DNA of 64,000 nucleotides from Sphingomonas tagetis (GCF_024211275.1 NZ_JAMLDX010000002.1:310001-374000), one strand, 5' to 3'; positions 1 to 8,367 are shown, counted from the stretch's first letter. Notes: a model not told the origin generated them from the sequence alone. Numbers and translations are program-made.

Positions 1-131
1 TCCTGTTCGGATCGGATTTCCCGCTGATCCCGCCCGATCGCTGGATCGCGGCCTATGACGAGGCCGGGTTCAAGCCCGAGCTGCGCGAGAAGATCCTGAA
101 AGGCAACGCGGCCAAACTACTCGGGCTTTAG
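1..131 (+). CDS. Amidohydrolase family 2 (C-terminal fragment)
   Basis: Only the last 42 codons are in the window; the reading frame starts at base 3 and ends with TAG at 129-131. The visible piece contains GSDFPL, the strand carrying the last metal-ligand Asp of Amidohydro_2 TIM-barrel hydrolases, and ends with NAAKLLGL, the usual C-terminal helix of that family. Substrate cannot be told from this tail. The stop overlaps the stop of the convergent MarR gene by two bases. Family call from a short piece, so only moderately sure. Confidence 0.7.
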   Translation, partial: LFGSDFPLIPPDRWIAAYDEAGFKPELREKILKGNAAKLLGL

Positions 132-580
132 GCGGCGGCAGGGTCGCGCCGCTCGATCCGGCCGAGCAGTTCCAGCAGCATCGCCCGCTCCGCCTCGCTG
201 AACCCGGCGAGCATGCGCTGTTCATGCGCTGCGATGCGTGCAAGGCAATCGGCGAGCATCGCGCGTCCGGCATCGGTGATGTTGAGCGAAAAGGCGCGCC
301 GGTCGCCCGGATCGACAACGCGTGCGATCAGCCCGGCATCGACCAGCTCGTTGATCAGCGAGACCATGTTGGCGCGCTTGATGCCGAGGACGCGGCCGAC
401 CGCGCCCTGGTTGATCCCCGGACTCCCCGACACGACGGTGAGGATGCCGACCAGCACCTGGCGCATCCCCGTCCCTTCCATCGCCACCGCGAAATCGGCG
501 GCAAAGGCGCCAAAGGCGCGGCGGAGGTGATAACCGACCAGCGGGCCGAGTTCGCCGATATTGTTCTTCGCTCGCGACAT
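128..580 (-). CDS. MarR-family transcriptional regulator
   Basis: A 150-residue protein with the MarR winged-helix layout: an N-terminal dimerisation helix, a helix-turn-helix around residues 55-85 (QGAVGRVLGIKRANMVSLI), a wing with DPGDRRAFSLNITDAGR near 90-110, and a C-terminal dimer helix. The start is the ATG at 580 (MSRAKNN); the longer open frame upstream is Arg-rich and lacks family similarity. Proteins of this family repress nearby genes and release DNA on binding aromatic or phenolic ligands; the target is probably local but not shown. It is convergent with the amidohydrolase fragment and lies 35 bases downstream of the Gfo/Idh gene on the same strand, so it may be read through from it. 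Confidence 0.9.
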   Translation of the reverse strand: MSRAKNNIGELGPLVGYHLRRAFGAFAADFAVAMEGTGMRQVLVGILTVVSGSPGINQGAVGRVLGIKRANMVSLINELVDAGLIARVVDPGDRRAFSLNITDAGRAMLADCLARIAAHEQRMLAGFSEAERAMLLELLGRIERRDPAAA

Positions 581-615
581 AGAGCGCAGCGACAGACACG
601 GTTTGCCGGTCGGCG

Positions 616-1761
616 TCAATTGGCGATGGCCTGCGGGATCATTGCCGTCCAGGCGCCGTTCGATCGGCTCGACACGATCGCCGTCTCGACAAAGGCGATT
701 CCGGCGACACCGTCGGCCACCCGTGCTCCGAACAGAGGCGCGCGCGAACGCTGCGTCCAATGCTCCGCGATGTCGCGATAGAGCTGGCCGAGCGCTTCGA
801 AATAGGCTTCGGGATGCCCTGCGGGTAAGCGCGTCGCCGCCACCGCTGCCGGGTGCAGGCCGCCCGCGCCGCGCCGCATCAGCACGCTGTTACCGCCCAC
901 GGGCGTGAAGCGCAGCAGGTCAGGCGCCTCCTGCGCCCATTCGAGTCCGCCCTTGTCGCCATAGATGTGGAAATCGAGGCCATTCTTGGCGACCGCCGGC
1001 GCGACCTGCGTCGCCCAGATGCCCGCACGCGCGCCATTTTCAAGGCGCAGCATGATCTGCACATCGTCATCGAGCGCGCGGCCCGGCACGCTCGCCTGCA
1101 AATCGGCGGCGAGCGCGACGGCGTTGAGGCCCGTCACGCTGTGCAGCAGATTATAGCAATGCGTACCGATATCGCCGAGGCAGCCGCCCGGGCCGGCGAG
1201 CCGGGGGTCGGTTCGCCATGCCGCCTGCTTGGAGCCCCCCGCCTCCACCGGGGTCGCCAGCCAGTCCTGCACATAGCGGATCTGCGCCCCGCGAAGGGTG
1301 CCCAGCTCGCCCGCCCGGACCATCGCCGCCGCCTGCCGCACCATCGGATAGCCGGTATAGGTATAGGCGACCGCGAACAGCAGGTCCCGCTCGGACGCCA
1401 GCGCCGCCAGCTCGCGCGCCTGCTCGAGGTCGAGCGCCAGCGGCTTCTCGCACAGCACGGCGATGCCGGCCTCCAGCGCGGCCTTGGCGACCGGATAATG
1501 GAGATGGTTCGGCGTCACGATCGCGATCAGCTCGACGCCATCCTCGCGCCGCGCCTCGGCCTCGATCATCGCCCGATAGTGCGGATAGGAACGCGCGGCA
1601 TCGGCGATCAGCGCGGCCCCCTCGCCCGCCGCTTCGGGCCGCGACGAGAAGGCGCCGGCGACCAGCTCGAACCGCCCGTCGAGCCGCGCCGCCGTGCGAT
1701 GCACCGGACCGAAAAACGCGCCCGCGCCGCCGCCGACCATACCCAGCCGGATTGGCCTCAT
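616..1761 (-). CDS. Gfo/Idh/MocA-family NAD(P)-dependent oxidoreductase
   Basis: 381 residues. Residues 1-120 form a Rossmann fold with the GGGAGAFFGPVH dinucleotide loop at about 9-20 and the signature CEKPLA near residue 107; the rest is the alpha/beta substrate domain (GGCLGDIGTHCYNL). Such enzymes oxidise or reduce a sugar, inositol or keto-sugar hydroxyl in the cytoplasm. The ATG at 1761 overlaps the TGA of the upstream isomerase gene (ATGA), so the two are translationally coupled. With the isomerase, the LacI regulator and the divergent symporter it forms a sugar-use module. The exact sugar is not readable from sequence. Confidence 0.92.
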   Translation of the reverse strand: MRPIRLGMVGGGAGAFFGPVHRTAARLDGRFELVAGAFSSRPEAAGEGAALIADAARSYPHYRAMIEAEARREDGVELIAIVTPNHLHYPVAKAALEAGIAVLCEKPLALDLEQARELAALASERDLLFAVAYTYTGYPMVRQAAAMVRAGELGTLRGAQIRYVQDWLATPVEAGGSKQAAWRTDPRLAGPGGCLGDIGTHCYNLLHSVTGLNAVALAADLQASVPGRALDDDVQIMLRLENGARAGIWATQVAPAVAKNGLDFHIYGDKGGLEWAQEAPDLLRFTPVGGNSVLMRRGAGGLHPAAVAATRLPAGHPEAYFEALGQLYRDIAEHWTQRSRAPLFGARVADGVAGIAFVETAIVSSRSNGAWTAMIPQAIAN

Positions 1762-2825
1762 TGCGCGCCGTCCAGTCCCAACAGCCTGCGGTTGAACCCT
1801 GCATCCGTACCGCTGGCGGCGAAATCGTCGAAGCTGCGCGATGCGACCGGAATGACGTGATCGGCGATGAACTTCGCCCCCTCGGCGGCACCCACCGCGG
1901 AATCCTTGAGCGCGCACTCCCATTCGAGCACCGCCCAGCCCGGAAAATCATATTGGGTGAGCTTGGAGAAGATCGCTGTGAAGTCGACTTGCCCGTCGCC
2001 CAGGCTGCGGAACCGCCCGGCGCGATCCGCCCAGTTGCTGTAACCGCCATAGACGCCCTGCCGGCCGGTCGGACGGAACTCGGCGTCCTTGACGTGGAAG
2101 CACTTTATCCGGCTGTGATAGATGTCGATGAAGGCGAGATAGTCGAGCTGCTGCAGCACGAAATGGCTCGGATCATAGAGTATGTTCGCGCGCGGATGCC
2201 CGTCCACCGCGTCGAGGAATCGCTCGAACGTCACGCCATCGTGCAGGTCCTCGCCCGGATGCAGCTCATAGCTCACATCCACGCCCGCATCGTCGAACGT
2301 ATCTAGGATCGGACGCCAGCGCCTGGCAAGCTCGGCGAACCCTTCCTCCACCAGTCCCGCCGGGCGCTGCGGCCAGGGATAGACATAGGGCCACAGCAAC
2401 GCACCGGAGAAGGTCGCATGAGCGGTGAGCCCCAGATTGCGGCTCGCGCGCGCGGCATGGCCGAGCTGTTCGACGGCCCATTGCCGCTGCGCTTCGGGCT
2501 TGCCGCGCAACGCATCGGGCGCGAAGGCATCGAACATCGGCGCGAAACCCGGATGCACCGCAATCAACTGGCCCTGCAGATGAGTCGACAGCTCGGAGAT
2601 CGCCAGCCCCTTTTCGGCGAGCTTGCCCTGCAGTTCCTGCGCATAATCGGCGCTCTCCGCCGCCAGCGCCAGATCGATGACACGCGCGTCCCAGGTCGGC
2701 AGCTGCAGCGCCTTGTAGCCCAGGCCTGCAGCCCAGTCCGCGATCGTGTCGAGCCGGTCGAACGGGGCCGAGTCGCCCAGAAACTGGGCGATGAACAGGC
2801 CCGGCCCCTTGATTTCAGTCGCCAT
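1758..2825 (-). CDS. Sugar phosphate isomerase/epimerase (xylose isomerase-like TIM barrel)
   Basis: 355 residues with the AP-endonuclease-2 / xylose-isomerase-like TIM barrel pattern: LGYKALQLPTWD near the N terminus, ELHPGEDLHDG around residue 185, NILYDPSHFVLQQ near 215 and CFHVKDAEF near 240, which carry the Glu, Asp and His residues that bind the divalent metal in this family. The reaction is likely isomerisation or epimerisation of a sugar or keto-sugar. It is followed by the Gfo/Idh gene with a 4-base overlap and preceded by the LacI gene 17 bases upstream on the same strand, so regulator and enzymes may share one transcript. Confidence 0.88.
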   Translation of the reverse strand: MATEIKGPGLFIAQFLGDSAPFDRLDTIADWAAGLGYKALQLPTWDARVIDLALAAESADYAQELQGKLAEKGLAISELSTHLQGQLIAVHPGFAPMFDAFAPDALRGKPEAQRQWAVEQLGHAARASRNLGLTAHATFSGALLWPYVYPWPQRPAGLVEEGFAELARRWRPILDTFDDAGVDVSYELHPGEDLHDGVTFERFLDAVDGHPRANILYDPSHFVLQQLDYLAFIDIYHSRIKCFHVKDAEFRPTGRQGVYGGYSNWADRAGRFRSLGDGQVDFTAIFSKLTQYDFPGWAVLEWECALKDSAVGAAEGAKFIADHVIPVASRSFDDFAASGTDAGFNRRLLGLDGAQ

Positions 2826-2842
2826 TCCAGCCTCTCTCGATC

Positions 2843-3844
2843 TCAGTTTCGCGGCGGCGCGGTCGAGCCGCGCACCATCATTTCGGTCGGCAGCACCAGC
2901 ATCCGCGGCTCGAACTTCGGATTGCGCAGCTGTTCGAGCAGGATGCTGACCGCCTCGAAGCCGAGCCGGTCGGTCGGCTGACGCACCGTGGTCAGCGGCG
3001 GATCGAGATATTGCGACAGCGGGATATCGTCGAACCCGACGATCGACACGTCGTTCGGCACCTTCAAACCATGGTTCCGCAGCGTCTGCATCGCACCCAC
3101 CGCGGTCTCGTCGCTGGCGCAGCAGATCGCGGTGAACGGCGCGCCGCCGTCGAGCAATTCCTTCGCCGCGCGGGCGCCGGATTCAGCGGTGAAATTGCCC
3201 ACCGCCATCAGCGCCGGCGACACCGGGAGGCCGAGCTGGCGCATCGTCGATCGAAAGCCCTGTTCGCGCTCGTCGCTGATCGGCTGATCCGGCCGCCCGC
3301 CGATATAGGCGATCTGGCGATGGCCCAGTTCGGCGAGGTGCCGCACCGCGAGCGCGATACCCGCCGGATTGTCGGTCCGCACCCGGCTGATCGAGGAATC
3401 CGCGACATATTCGCAGACGGTCACGATCGGGAAGCGCTGCCGGTAATAGAGCTCGGGCACATGCGGCATCATCGTCAGCAGGCCATCGACCTGACCCGAC
3501 GCGATCATGCTGGCATAGCTCGCCTCGCGCGCCTCGTCGTGCTGCGTGTCGCCGAGCAGTACCGAATAGCCGGTCTCGAACGCGCCGCGTTCGATTCCCC
3601 GGATGATCTCGCCGAAGAACGGATTGGTGATGTCGGGCACCAGCGCGAGGATCACGCGGCTGCGCGACGTTCGCAGGCTGCGCGCCTGCACGTTGGGCAC
3701 GTAATTGAGTTCGGCCACCGCCGCCATCACGCGGTCGCGCGTTTCCGGCGCAACCACGGAGGGGTTCTGCAACGCCCGCGAGATGGTCGCGATCGACACG
3801 TTCGCCCGCTCGGCGACTTGCTTGATGGTCGATGGGCGTTTCAT
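2843..3844 (-). CDS. LacI-family transcriptional regulator
   Basis: 333 residues. The N-terminal LacI helix-turn-helix and hinge are clear (TIKQVAERANVSIATISRA, then YVPNVQARSLR), followed by a periplasmic-binding-protein-like sensor domain with the standard VDGLLTMMP, RTDNPAGIALAVRHL and SIVGFDDIPLSQYLDPPLTTVRQP motifs. The ATG at 3844 gives the normal N terminus (MKRPSTIK). It most likely represses the divergent symporter and its own operon, releasing on a sugar-type inducer. A LacI-family operator match lies at 3887-3902, just upstream of its start. Confidence 0.95.
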   Translation of the reverse strand: MKRPSTIKQVAERANVSIATISRALQNPSVVAPETRDRVMAAVAELNYVPNVQARSLRTSRSRVILALVPDITNPFFGEIIRGIERGAFETGYSVLLGDTQHDEAREASYASMIASGQVDGLLTMMPHVPELYYRQRFPIVTVCEYVADSSISRVRTDNPAGIALAVRHLAELGHRQIAYIGGRPDQPISDEREQGFRSTMRQLGLPVSPALMAVGNFTAESGARAAKELLDGGAPFTAICCASDETAVGAMQTLRNHGLKVPNDVSIVGFDDIPLSQYLDPPLTTVRQPTDRLGFEAVSILLEQLRNPKFEPRMLVLPTEMMVRGSTAPPRN

Positions 3845-3886
3845 CCCCGGCTCTCTCTCCTCAACCCCGTTGCGCATGCGATAGAT

Positions 3887-3902
3887 TGGATATCGTTTAC
3901 AT
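3887..3902. promoter_or_regulatory. Candidate LacI-family operator
   Basis: Read on the minus strand the site is ATGTAAACGATATCCA. It matches the cre/LacI-GalR consensus WTGNAARCGNWWWCAW at all constrained positions but one, with the typical central CG. It lies in the 177-base divergent region between the LacI gene and the symporter, 43 bases from the regulator start and 120 bases from the symporter start. The rest of this region shows no clear sigma-70 boxes to me. Confidence 0.5.
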
Positions 3903-4021
3903 TTCAAGCCGCATCTCTGCCAGCTCCGCCAATTTCCGCACTATTGCAGCATCGGTTTGCGCACTTTATGAAAACCATTACACCGCGATCAACGAATCGC
4001 AAGATCGAAGGGGAGAGGTCA

Positions 4022-5230
4022 GTGTCGGCGATGCGCATCCGGTTGAGCGTGATGATGTTCCTCCAGTTCTTCATCTGGGGAAGCTGGTTCGTGACGCTGG
4101 GCACATTCCTCGGCGGCGCGTTCGGCGCCAGCGGCGCCCAGACGGGTCTCGCCTATTCGTCGCAATCCTGGGGCGCGATCCTTGCGCCGCTGATCGTCGG
4201 GCTGATCGCCGACCGCTTCTTCAATGCCGAGCGCATCCTCGGCCTGCTGCATCTGCTCGGCGCGCTGCTGATGTATGCGATGTATCGCTCGGCGGATTTC
4301 GACAGCTTCCTGCCCTATGTCATGGGCTACATGATCGCTTACATGCCGACGCTGGCGCTGGTGAACTCCATCTCCTTCCGCCAGTTGACGGATCCCGCCC
4401 GGGAATTCGGCTGGATCCGCGTCTGGGGCACGGTCGGCTGGATCGTCGCCGGCCTCGCGATCAGCGTGCTGGCATGGGACAGCCAGCAGGCGGTGGCCAC
4501 GGGCATGCTGCGCCAGACCTTCCTGCTCGGCGCGATCGCGTCGGCGGTGCTCGGACTCTACAGCTTCACCCTGCCCGCCACGCCGCCCGCAAGGGGCGAA
4601 GGCGCAAGCCTTGGCGACCGGCTGGGCCTCAGCGCCTTGTGGCTGCTCAAGGACCGCAATTTCGTAGTCTTCTTCATCGCCTCGATCCTGATCTGCATCC
4701 CGCTCGGCTTCTATTATCAGAATGCCAGCCCGTTCCTGACCGAGATCGGCATCGACAACCCCACCGCCAAGCTGTCGATCGGGCAGATGTCCGAAGTGCT
4801 GTTTATGCTGCTGCTGCCCGTGTTCCTGGCGCGCTTCGGCATCAAGAACACGCTGCTGATCGGCATGGCGGCATGGGCGCTGCGCTATCTGTTGTTCGCC
4901 CTTGGCTTCGACGGCCCCAGCGCGACGCTGATCATCCTGGGCATCGCGCTGCACGGCGCCTGCTACGACTTCTTCTTCGTCTGCGGCCAGATCTACACCG
5001 ACGCCCGCGCTGGCGAAAACTGCAAGAGCGCCGCGCAGGGCCTGATCACCCTCGCCACCTATGGCGTGGGCATGCTGATCGGTTTCTGGGTGGCGGGCCA
5101 GGTCACCGATGCCTTCGCCACCGGCGCGCAGCACGACTGGTACCGCATCTGGCTGGTCCCCGCGGCCCTCGCCGCTGCGATCCTCGTCGTCTTCCAGCTG
5201 CTGTTTCGTTCTGAGCGAAAGGCCTTATGA
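4022..5230 (+). CDS. Nucleoside:H+ symporter (NupG)-family MFS transporter
   Basis: 402 residues with about twelve hydrophobic segments. The start LSVMMFLQFFIWGSWFVTLG and the internal FRQLTDPAREFGWIRVWGTVGW are hallmarks of the nucleoside:H+ symporter branch of the major facilitator superfamily. A GTG at 4022 is chosen because AAGGGGAGAGG (4008-4017) sits just before it; an in-frame ATG at 4031 is the alternative. In sphingomonads and relatives such permeases often sit beside LacI regulators, Gfo/Idh enzymes and TIM-barrel isomerases and probably import glycosides or keto-sugars rather than nucleosides; that substrate assignment is inference. Confidence 0.88.
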   Translation: MSAMRIRLSVMMFLQFFIWGSWFVTLGTFLGGAFGASGAQTGLAYSSQSWGAILAPLIVGLIADRFFNAERILGLLHLLGALLMYAMYRSADFDSFLPYVMGYMIAYMPTLALVNSISFRQLTDPAREFGWIRVWGTVGWIVAGLAISVLAWDSQQAVATGMLRQTFLLGAIASAVLGLYSFTLPATPPARGEGASLGDRLGLSALWLLKDRNFVVFFIASILICIPLGFYYQNASPFLTEIGIDNPTAKLSIGQMSEVLFMLLLPVFLARFGIKNTLLIGMAAWALRYLLFALGFDGPSATLIILGIALHGACYDFFFVCGQIYTDARAGENCKSAAQGLITLATYGVGMLIGFWVAGQVTDAFATGAQHDWYRIWLVPAALAAAILVVFQLLFRSERKAL

Positions 5231-5231
5231 G

Positions 5232-5253
5232 ATCGTTGAGCGGTTTCAACGAT
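5232..5253. terminator. Weak hairpin after the symporter gene
   Basis: An 8-bp perfect stem (ATCGTTGA / TCAACGAT) with a 6-base loop begins two bases after the symporter stop. It lacks a clear T tract, so it is at best a weak terminator or an RNA-stabilising stem. Confidence 0.3.
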
Positions 5254-5269
5254 ATGGGCTTGGTGGCTG

Positions 5270-6583
5270 ATGGGAGATCGAACGCCCGACCGCTGCCGTG
5301 ACGCATCGGGCCTTGTTCGCTCGGGCTGGAATTGGCTGATGCCCTTGCTGGGCATCCTCGCTTCGGCCGAGCCCGTCGCGGCGCAACCGATCCAGACGCG
5401 CGAAACGGCATTGCTGCAGGATGCGGGCGAATATGCGCGAGCCTATGGCGTCTCGCCGACCGAGGCGTTTCGCCGCTTGCAGGTCCAGCATGACAGCGTC
5501 GCGGCGACCGACGCGATCTCGAGCCGCTATCGTGATCGCCTCGCCGGCATCTCCGTCCAGCATCGGCCGGATTATCGCTTCATTGTCTATCTCACCGGCA
5601 GCGAACCCGTCCCGGAAACACGGATCAAAGCCGGCGGAACGACCGCACCCGTCATTTTCCGGACCGGCGCCAAGGCGAGCCGTGACCGCGTGGTGTGGGC
5701 GCTCACCAATCATCAGGCCGCGATCCGAACGGCCGCGCGAAGCTATCCCTCGATGGGCGTCGATCCGCGCACCGGCGAGCTGGTGGTCATCGCCGGCAGC
5801 GCCCCCGTGGCAGCGGCCGGCGGCGCGGCGGCGCTGGATGCTGCGCTGGAGAAGCTGACCAGCGTGCCGGTCCAGGTCCGCGTACTCGACCGCGTCGACC
5901 GCAACTTGGCGCTGCGTGGCGGCGGACGGCTCGACGGGATCGATCCCGCCAGTGGCAAGCGTTTCCGGTGTACCAGCGGTTTCATGGTCAGCGACGGGCA
6001 GCGCGCGGGCATCACCACGGCCGCCCATTGCCTCGACGACCTCACCTATCTCGACCCGCAGCGCCGTCCGACCCCGCTGAGCTTCATCGGCCAATGGGGC
6101 TGGGGCTATCATGATCTGCAGATCCATGGCGGCCCAGCGCCCGACCGGCCGCTCTTCTATGCCGACACCGCGCGCACCATCGAACGGCCAGTGGAGGCGC
6201 AGCGCAGCAAGCCCGGCACGCGAGCGGGCGACTTTGTCTGCCACCGCGGCGAGAGTACCGGCTATAGCTGCGCCGAAGTGGAACTACTCGACTTCGCGCC
6301 CGCGGGCGAGCTTTGCGGCGGCTTCTGCCTGCCGACCTGGGTCGCGGTGGCGGGGCCGACGTGCAAGCAAGGCGACAGCGGCGGCCCGGTGTTCAGCGGC
6401 ACGACCGCATTCGGCATCGTCAAGGGCGCGACCTTCCGGCCCGACGGCTCATGCGCCTTCTACTTCTACATGTCGCTCGACTATCTGCCCGCGCCATGGT
6501 CGCTGCTGATCGAAAAAACCAGGTCGCCGCCAACGCTCGCTAATCAGGCCCGCTCGCGCGCCACACGTGATTTTTTCAGGTGA
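5270..6583 (+). CDS. Secreted trypsin-like (S1) serine protease with N-terminal pro-region
   Basis: 437 residues. A signal peptide (basic n-region, then NWLMPLLGILASAEPVAAQ) is followed by a region of about 190 residues that looks like the pro-domain of alpha-lytic/streptogrisin-type proteases (QVRVLDRVDRN near its end). The protease domain carries TTAAHC (His about 251), a candidate Asp in YHDLQIH near 280 and GDSGGPV with the nucleophile Ser at about 370, plus six Cys that could form disulfides. The ATG at 5270 is preferred to 5339 because the latter removes the positive n-region. It stands alone, 39 bases after the symporter gene. Known bacterial relatives are autoprocessed exoproteases; the target here is unknown. 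Confidence 0.8.
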   Translation: MGDRTPDRCRDASGLVRSGWNWLMPLLGILASAEPVAAQPIQTRETALLQDAGEYARAYGVSPTEAFRRLQVQHDSVAATDAISSRYRDRLAGISVQHRPDYRFIVYLTGSEPVPETRIKAGGTTAPVIFRTGAKASRDRVVWALTNHQAAIRTAARSYPSMGVDPRTGELVVIAGSAPVAAAGGAAALDAALEKLTSVPVQVRVLDRVDRNLALRGGGRLDGIDPASGKRFRCTSGFMVSDGQRAGITTAAHCLDDLTYLDPQRRPTPLSFIGQWGWGYHDLQIHGGPAPDRPLFYADTARTIERPVEAQRSKPGTRAGDFVCHRGESTGYSCAEVELLDFAPAGELCGGFCLPTWVAVAGPTCKQGDSGGPVFSGTTAFGIVKGATFRPDGSCAFYFYMSLDYLPAPWSLLIEKTRSPPTLANQARSRATRDFFR

Positions 6584-6602
6584 TTTTGAATGACGTGGGG
6601 CT

Positions 6603-6678
6603 TGGTGGAGCTGAGGGGAATCGAACCCCTGACCTCTGCAGTGCGATTGCAGCGCTCTCCCATCTGAGCTACAGCCCC
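6603..6678 (-). tRNA. tRNA-Ala (anticodon CGC)
   Basis: The minus strand folds as a full cloverleaf of 76 nt including an encoded CCA. The acceptor stem GGGGCTG/CAGCTCC contains the G3:U70 wobble pair that defines alanine tRNAs, the anticodon stem CTGCA/TGCAG encloses loop ATCGCAC with anticodon CGC at 6645-6643, and the T arm has GGTTCGATTCC. It reads codon GCG. Between the protease stop (6583) and the tRNA there are only 19 bases. Confidence 0.97.
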
Positions 6679-6900
6679 GCTCCACGCTCCGGCAGCGCCG
6701 GAAGGCGGTTCCTCTAGCGTCACCCCCGCCCCCGCGCAAGCCGCCTTGGCGCGGTTTTTGACCCGCTCCGCAGCGATTGCGCCCGGCCGCGTCGCGCGAT
6801 GCGGCCAATGGTGGAACCAACCGTGCCGCCGGCCTTTATTTCCGCTGTCGGGACGCGCCGCAAGCGCCGTCCCCTTCCGCAGGAATAAGGAGAATTCCCA
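6679..6900. other. Intergenic region between tRNA-Ala and the DUF2171 gene
   Basis: 222 bases without a gene. It must hold the divergent promoters of the tRNA and of the gene at 6901. A GGAACC at 6813-6818 resembles the -35 of ECF sigma factors but no matching -10 (GTT) follows at 16-17 bases. The only firm element is the ribosome binding site AAGGAG at 6887-6892 before the GTG at 6901. Confidence 0.5.
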
Positions 6901-7833
6901 GTGGGCTATGATCGATATCCGCGCAACGACCGTGACGACAGCTGGCGTCAGCGCGAAGACGGCGAGGTTGGCCGTGACTATGGCTACAGCGCCGAATATG
7001 GCCGCTCCAGCGCGCGCGACTATGCCGTCGCCGGCGAGTTCGGCCGGGGCCGCGACCCGTATCGCGGGCGCAGCGACTATTATGGCGTCCCCACCGGCCG
7101 CGAAGAGGGCCGCTTCGGCAACCGCAACTGGGACCGCGGCGACGATCGCGGCTTCGGCGGCGGCGACCGGGGCCTGCCCAACAGCCGTTGGGACGATCCG
7201 CGCCGCGCCGCGCCGAGCCGCGGCGGCTATGACCGCCGGCCCGAGGGTTACAGTTATCAGGACCGCGACTTCTTCAGCCGCGCCGGCGACGAGGTCCGCT
7301 CATGGTTCGGCGACGAGGAAGCCGAGCGCCGCCGCGAGCAGGATGCCCGTTACGACGCGCGCCACGGCAATCAGGACCGCGACCGCGACGACCATTATTA
7401 TGGCTGGCGCAGCCGCCAGATCTCCGATCTCGACCGCGATTATGACGAATATCGCCGCGAGAATGCCGCGCGCTTCGAGAATGAGTTCAGCAACTGGCGC
7501 ACCGAGCGTCAGGGCCAGCGTTCGTCACTCTCCCGCGTCACCGAGCATCAGGAAGTAATCGGCTCGGACGGTCAGCATGTCGGCACCGTCGACAAGGTGC
7601 GCGGCGACCGCATCGTGCTGACCAGGAGCGATGCCGATGCCGGCGGCCACCATCATTCGATCCCGTCACGCTGGATCGAGTCGGTCGACGACAACCGCGT
7701 GACGATCCGCAAGACCGCCGACGAGGCCAAGGCGGCGTGGAAGGACGAGGAACGAAGCGGCGCGCTGTTCGGCGAACAGGGCGACCGGAGCGGCCCCCAC
7801 TATCTCAACCGGAGCTTTTCGGGCACATATTGA
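6901..7833 (+). CDS. DUF2171 (PRC-barrel-like) protein with Arg/Asp/Gly/Tyr-rich disordered N terminus
   Basis: 310 residues starting at GTG 6901, eight bases after a perfect AAGGAG. Residues 1-120 are almost entirely R, D, G, Y and S and are predicted disordered. Residues about 122-150 hold RAGDEVRSWFGDEEAERRRE, a short motif seen in sphingomonad relatives next to stress-associated domains. A helical stretch rich in charged residues follows (about 165-205), and residues 215-290 form the DUF2171/PRC-like domain (VIGSDGQHVGTVDKVRGDRIVL, then HHHSIPSRWIE). Function is not known. No signal peptide, so cytoplasmic. Followed by a strong terminator at 7872. Confidence 0.8.
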   Translation: MGYDRYPRNDRDDSWRQREDGEVGRDYGYSAEYGRSSARDYAVAGEFGRGRDPYRGRSDYYGVPTGREEGRFGNRNWDRGDDRGFGGGDRGLPNSRWDDPRRAAPSRGGYDRRPEGYSYQDRDFFSRAGDEVRSWFGDEEAERRREQDARYDARHGNQDRDRDDHYYGWRSRQISDLDRDYDEYRRENAARFENEFSNWRTERQGQRSSLSRVTEHQEVIGSDGQHVGTVDKVRGDRIVLTRSDADAGGHHHSIPSRWIESVDDNRVTIRKTADEAKAAWKDEERSGALFGEQGDRSGPHYLNRSFSGTY

Positions 7834-7871
7834 GGCCTCCCAAGCAGGCCACCTCACCGCGGCCGCACGAG

Positions 7872-7904
7872 GGTCCGGACGGCAACGTCCGGACCTTTCG
7901 TTTT
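7872..7904 (+). terminator. Rho-independent terminator of the DUF2171 gene
   Basis: A perfect 10-bp stem GGTCCGGACG/CGTCCGGACC closed by a GCAA tetraloop, followed by TTTCGTTTT. It lies 38 bases after the stop of the plus-strand gene and just before the stop of the convergent Gre-like gene. Confidence 0.85.
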
Positions 7905-8367
7905 ACGGGATCGGCCCGGTCGCGATCACCTCGACCGCATCCTCGCGCCCGTTGAATTCGACCATCTCGCCCGGCTCCGCTCCCATCAGCGCGACGGCGA
8001 GCGGCGCGGTGAAGACGATGCGGTCGGCCGCCGGGTCGGCTTCGTCTGCACCGACGATATCGATCTGCCGCTCGCGCCCGTTCAGCCTGAAGCGCACGCG
8101 CGAGCCGAAGGCGACGCTGTCCTCGCCCGGCACCGGCGCCAGATCGGCCGTAGTCTGCCGCGTGTGCCAGTAGCGCAGGTCGCGCCGCACCGCCTCGCGC
8201 GTCTCGTCGCTCTCCGCCGCCGCCAGATCGGCCTCGAGCGCTGCGATCCGCGCCCCGATGAGCGCCAGTCCGCGCGCCGTCACCAGATTGGCGCCGGGCG
8301 GGATCGGCAGCTCGAACTTGGGTTCCTTGTGCTCCTCGTCGCTTTCCCGGCGAAACGCCACGCTCAT
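7903..8367 (-). CDS. GreA/GreB-family transcript cleavage factor-like protein
   Basis: 154 residues: an N-terminal coiled-coil hairpin (about 35-75, IAALEADLAAAESDETREAV) and a C-terminal FKBP-like domain (FGSRVRFRLNGRERQIDIVGADEADP, then MGAEPGEMVEF) as in GreA, GreB and Rnk. These factors insert the coil into the secondary channel of RNA polymerase and rescue backtracked complexes. It is shorter at the coil than canonical GreA and probably a paralogue. The ATG at 8367 directly abuts the stop of the upstream metallopeptidase gene (8368), so the two form an operon. Confidence 0.82.
   Translation of the reverse strand: MSVAFRRESDEEHKEPKFELPIPPGANLVTARGLALIGARIAALEADLAAAESDETREAVRRDLRYWHTRQTTADLAPVPGEDSVAFGSRVRFRLNGRERQIDIVGADEADPAADRIVFTAPLAVALMGAEPGEMVEFNGREDAVEVIATGPIP

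Noticed and set aside
6603..6678. tRNA-Ala as integration site of an island
   Set aside because: No repeat of the tRNA 3' end nearby and flanking genes look native.
6813..6837. GGAACC as an EcfG promoter of the DUF2171 gene
   Set aside because: No GTT at 16-17 bases; only the -35-like half is present.
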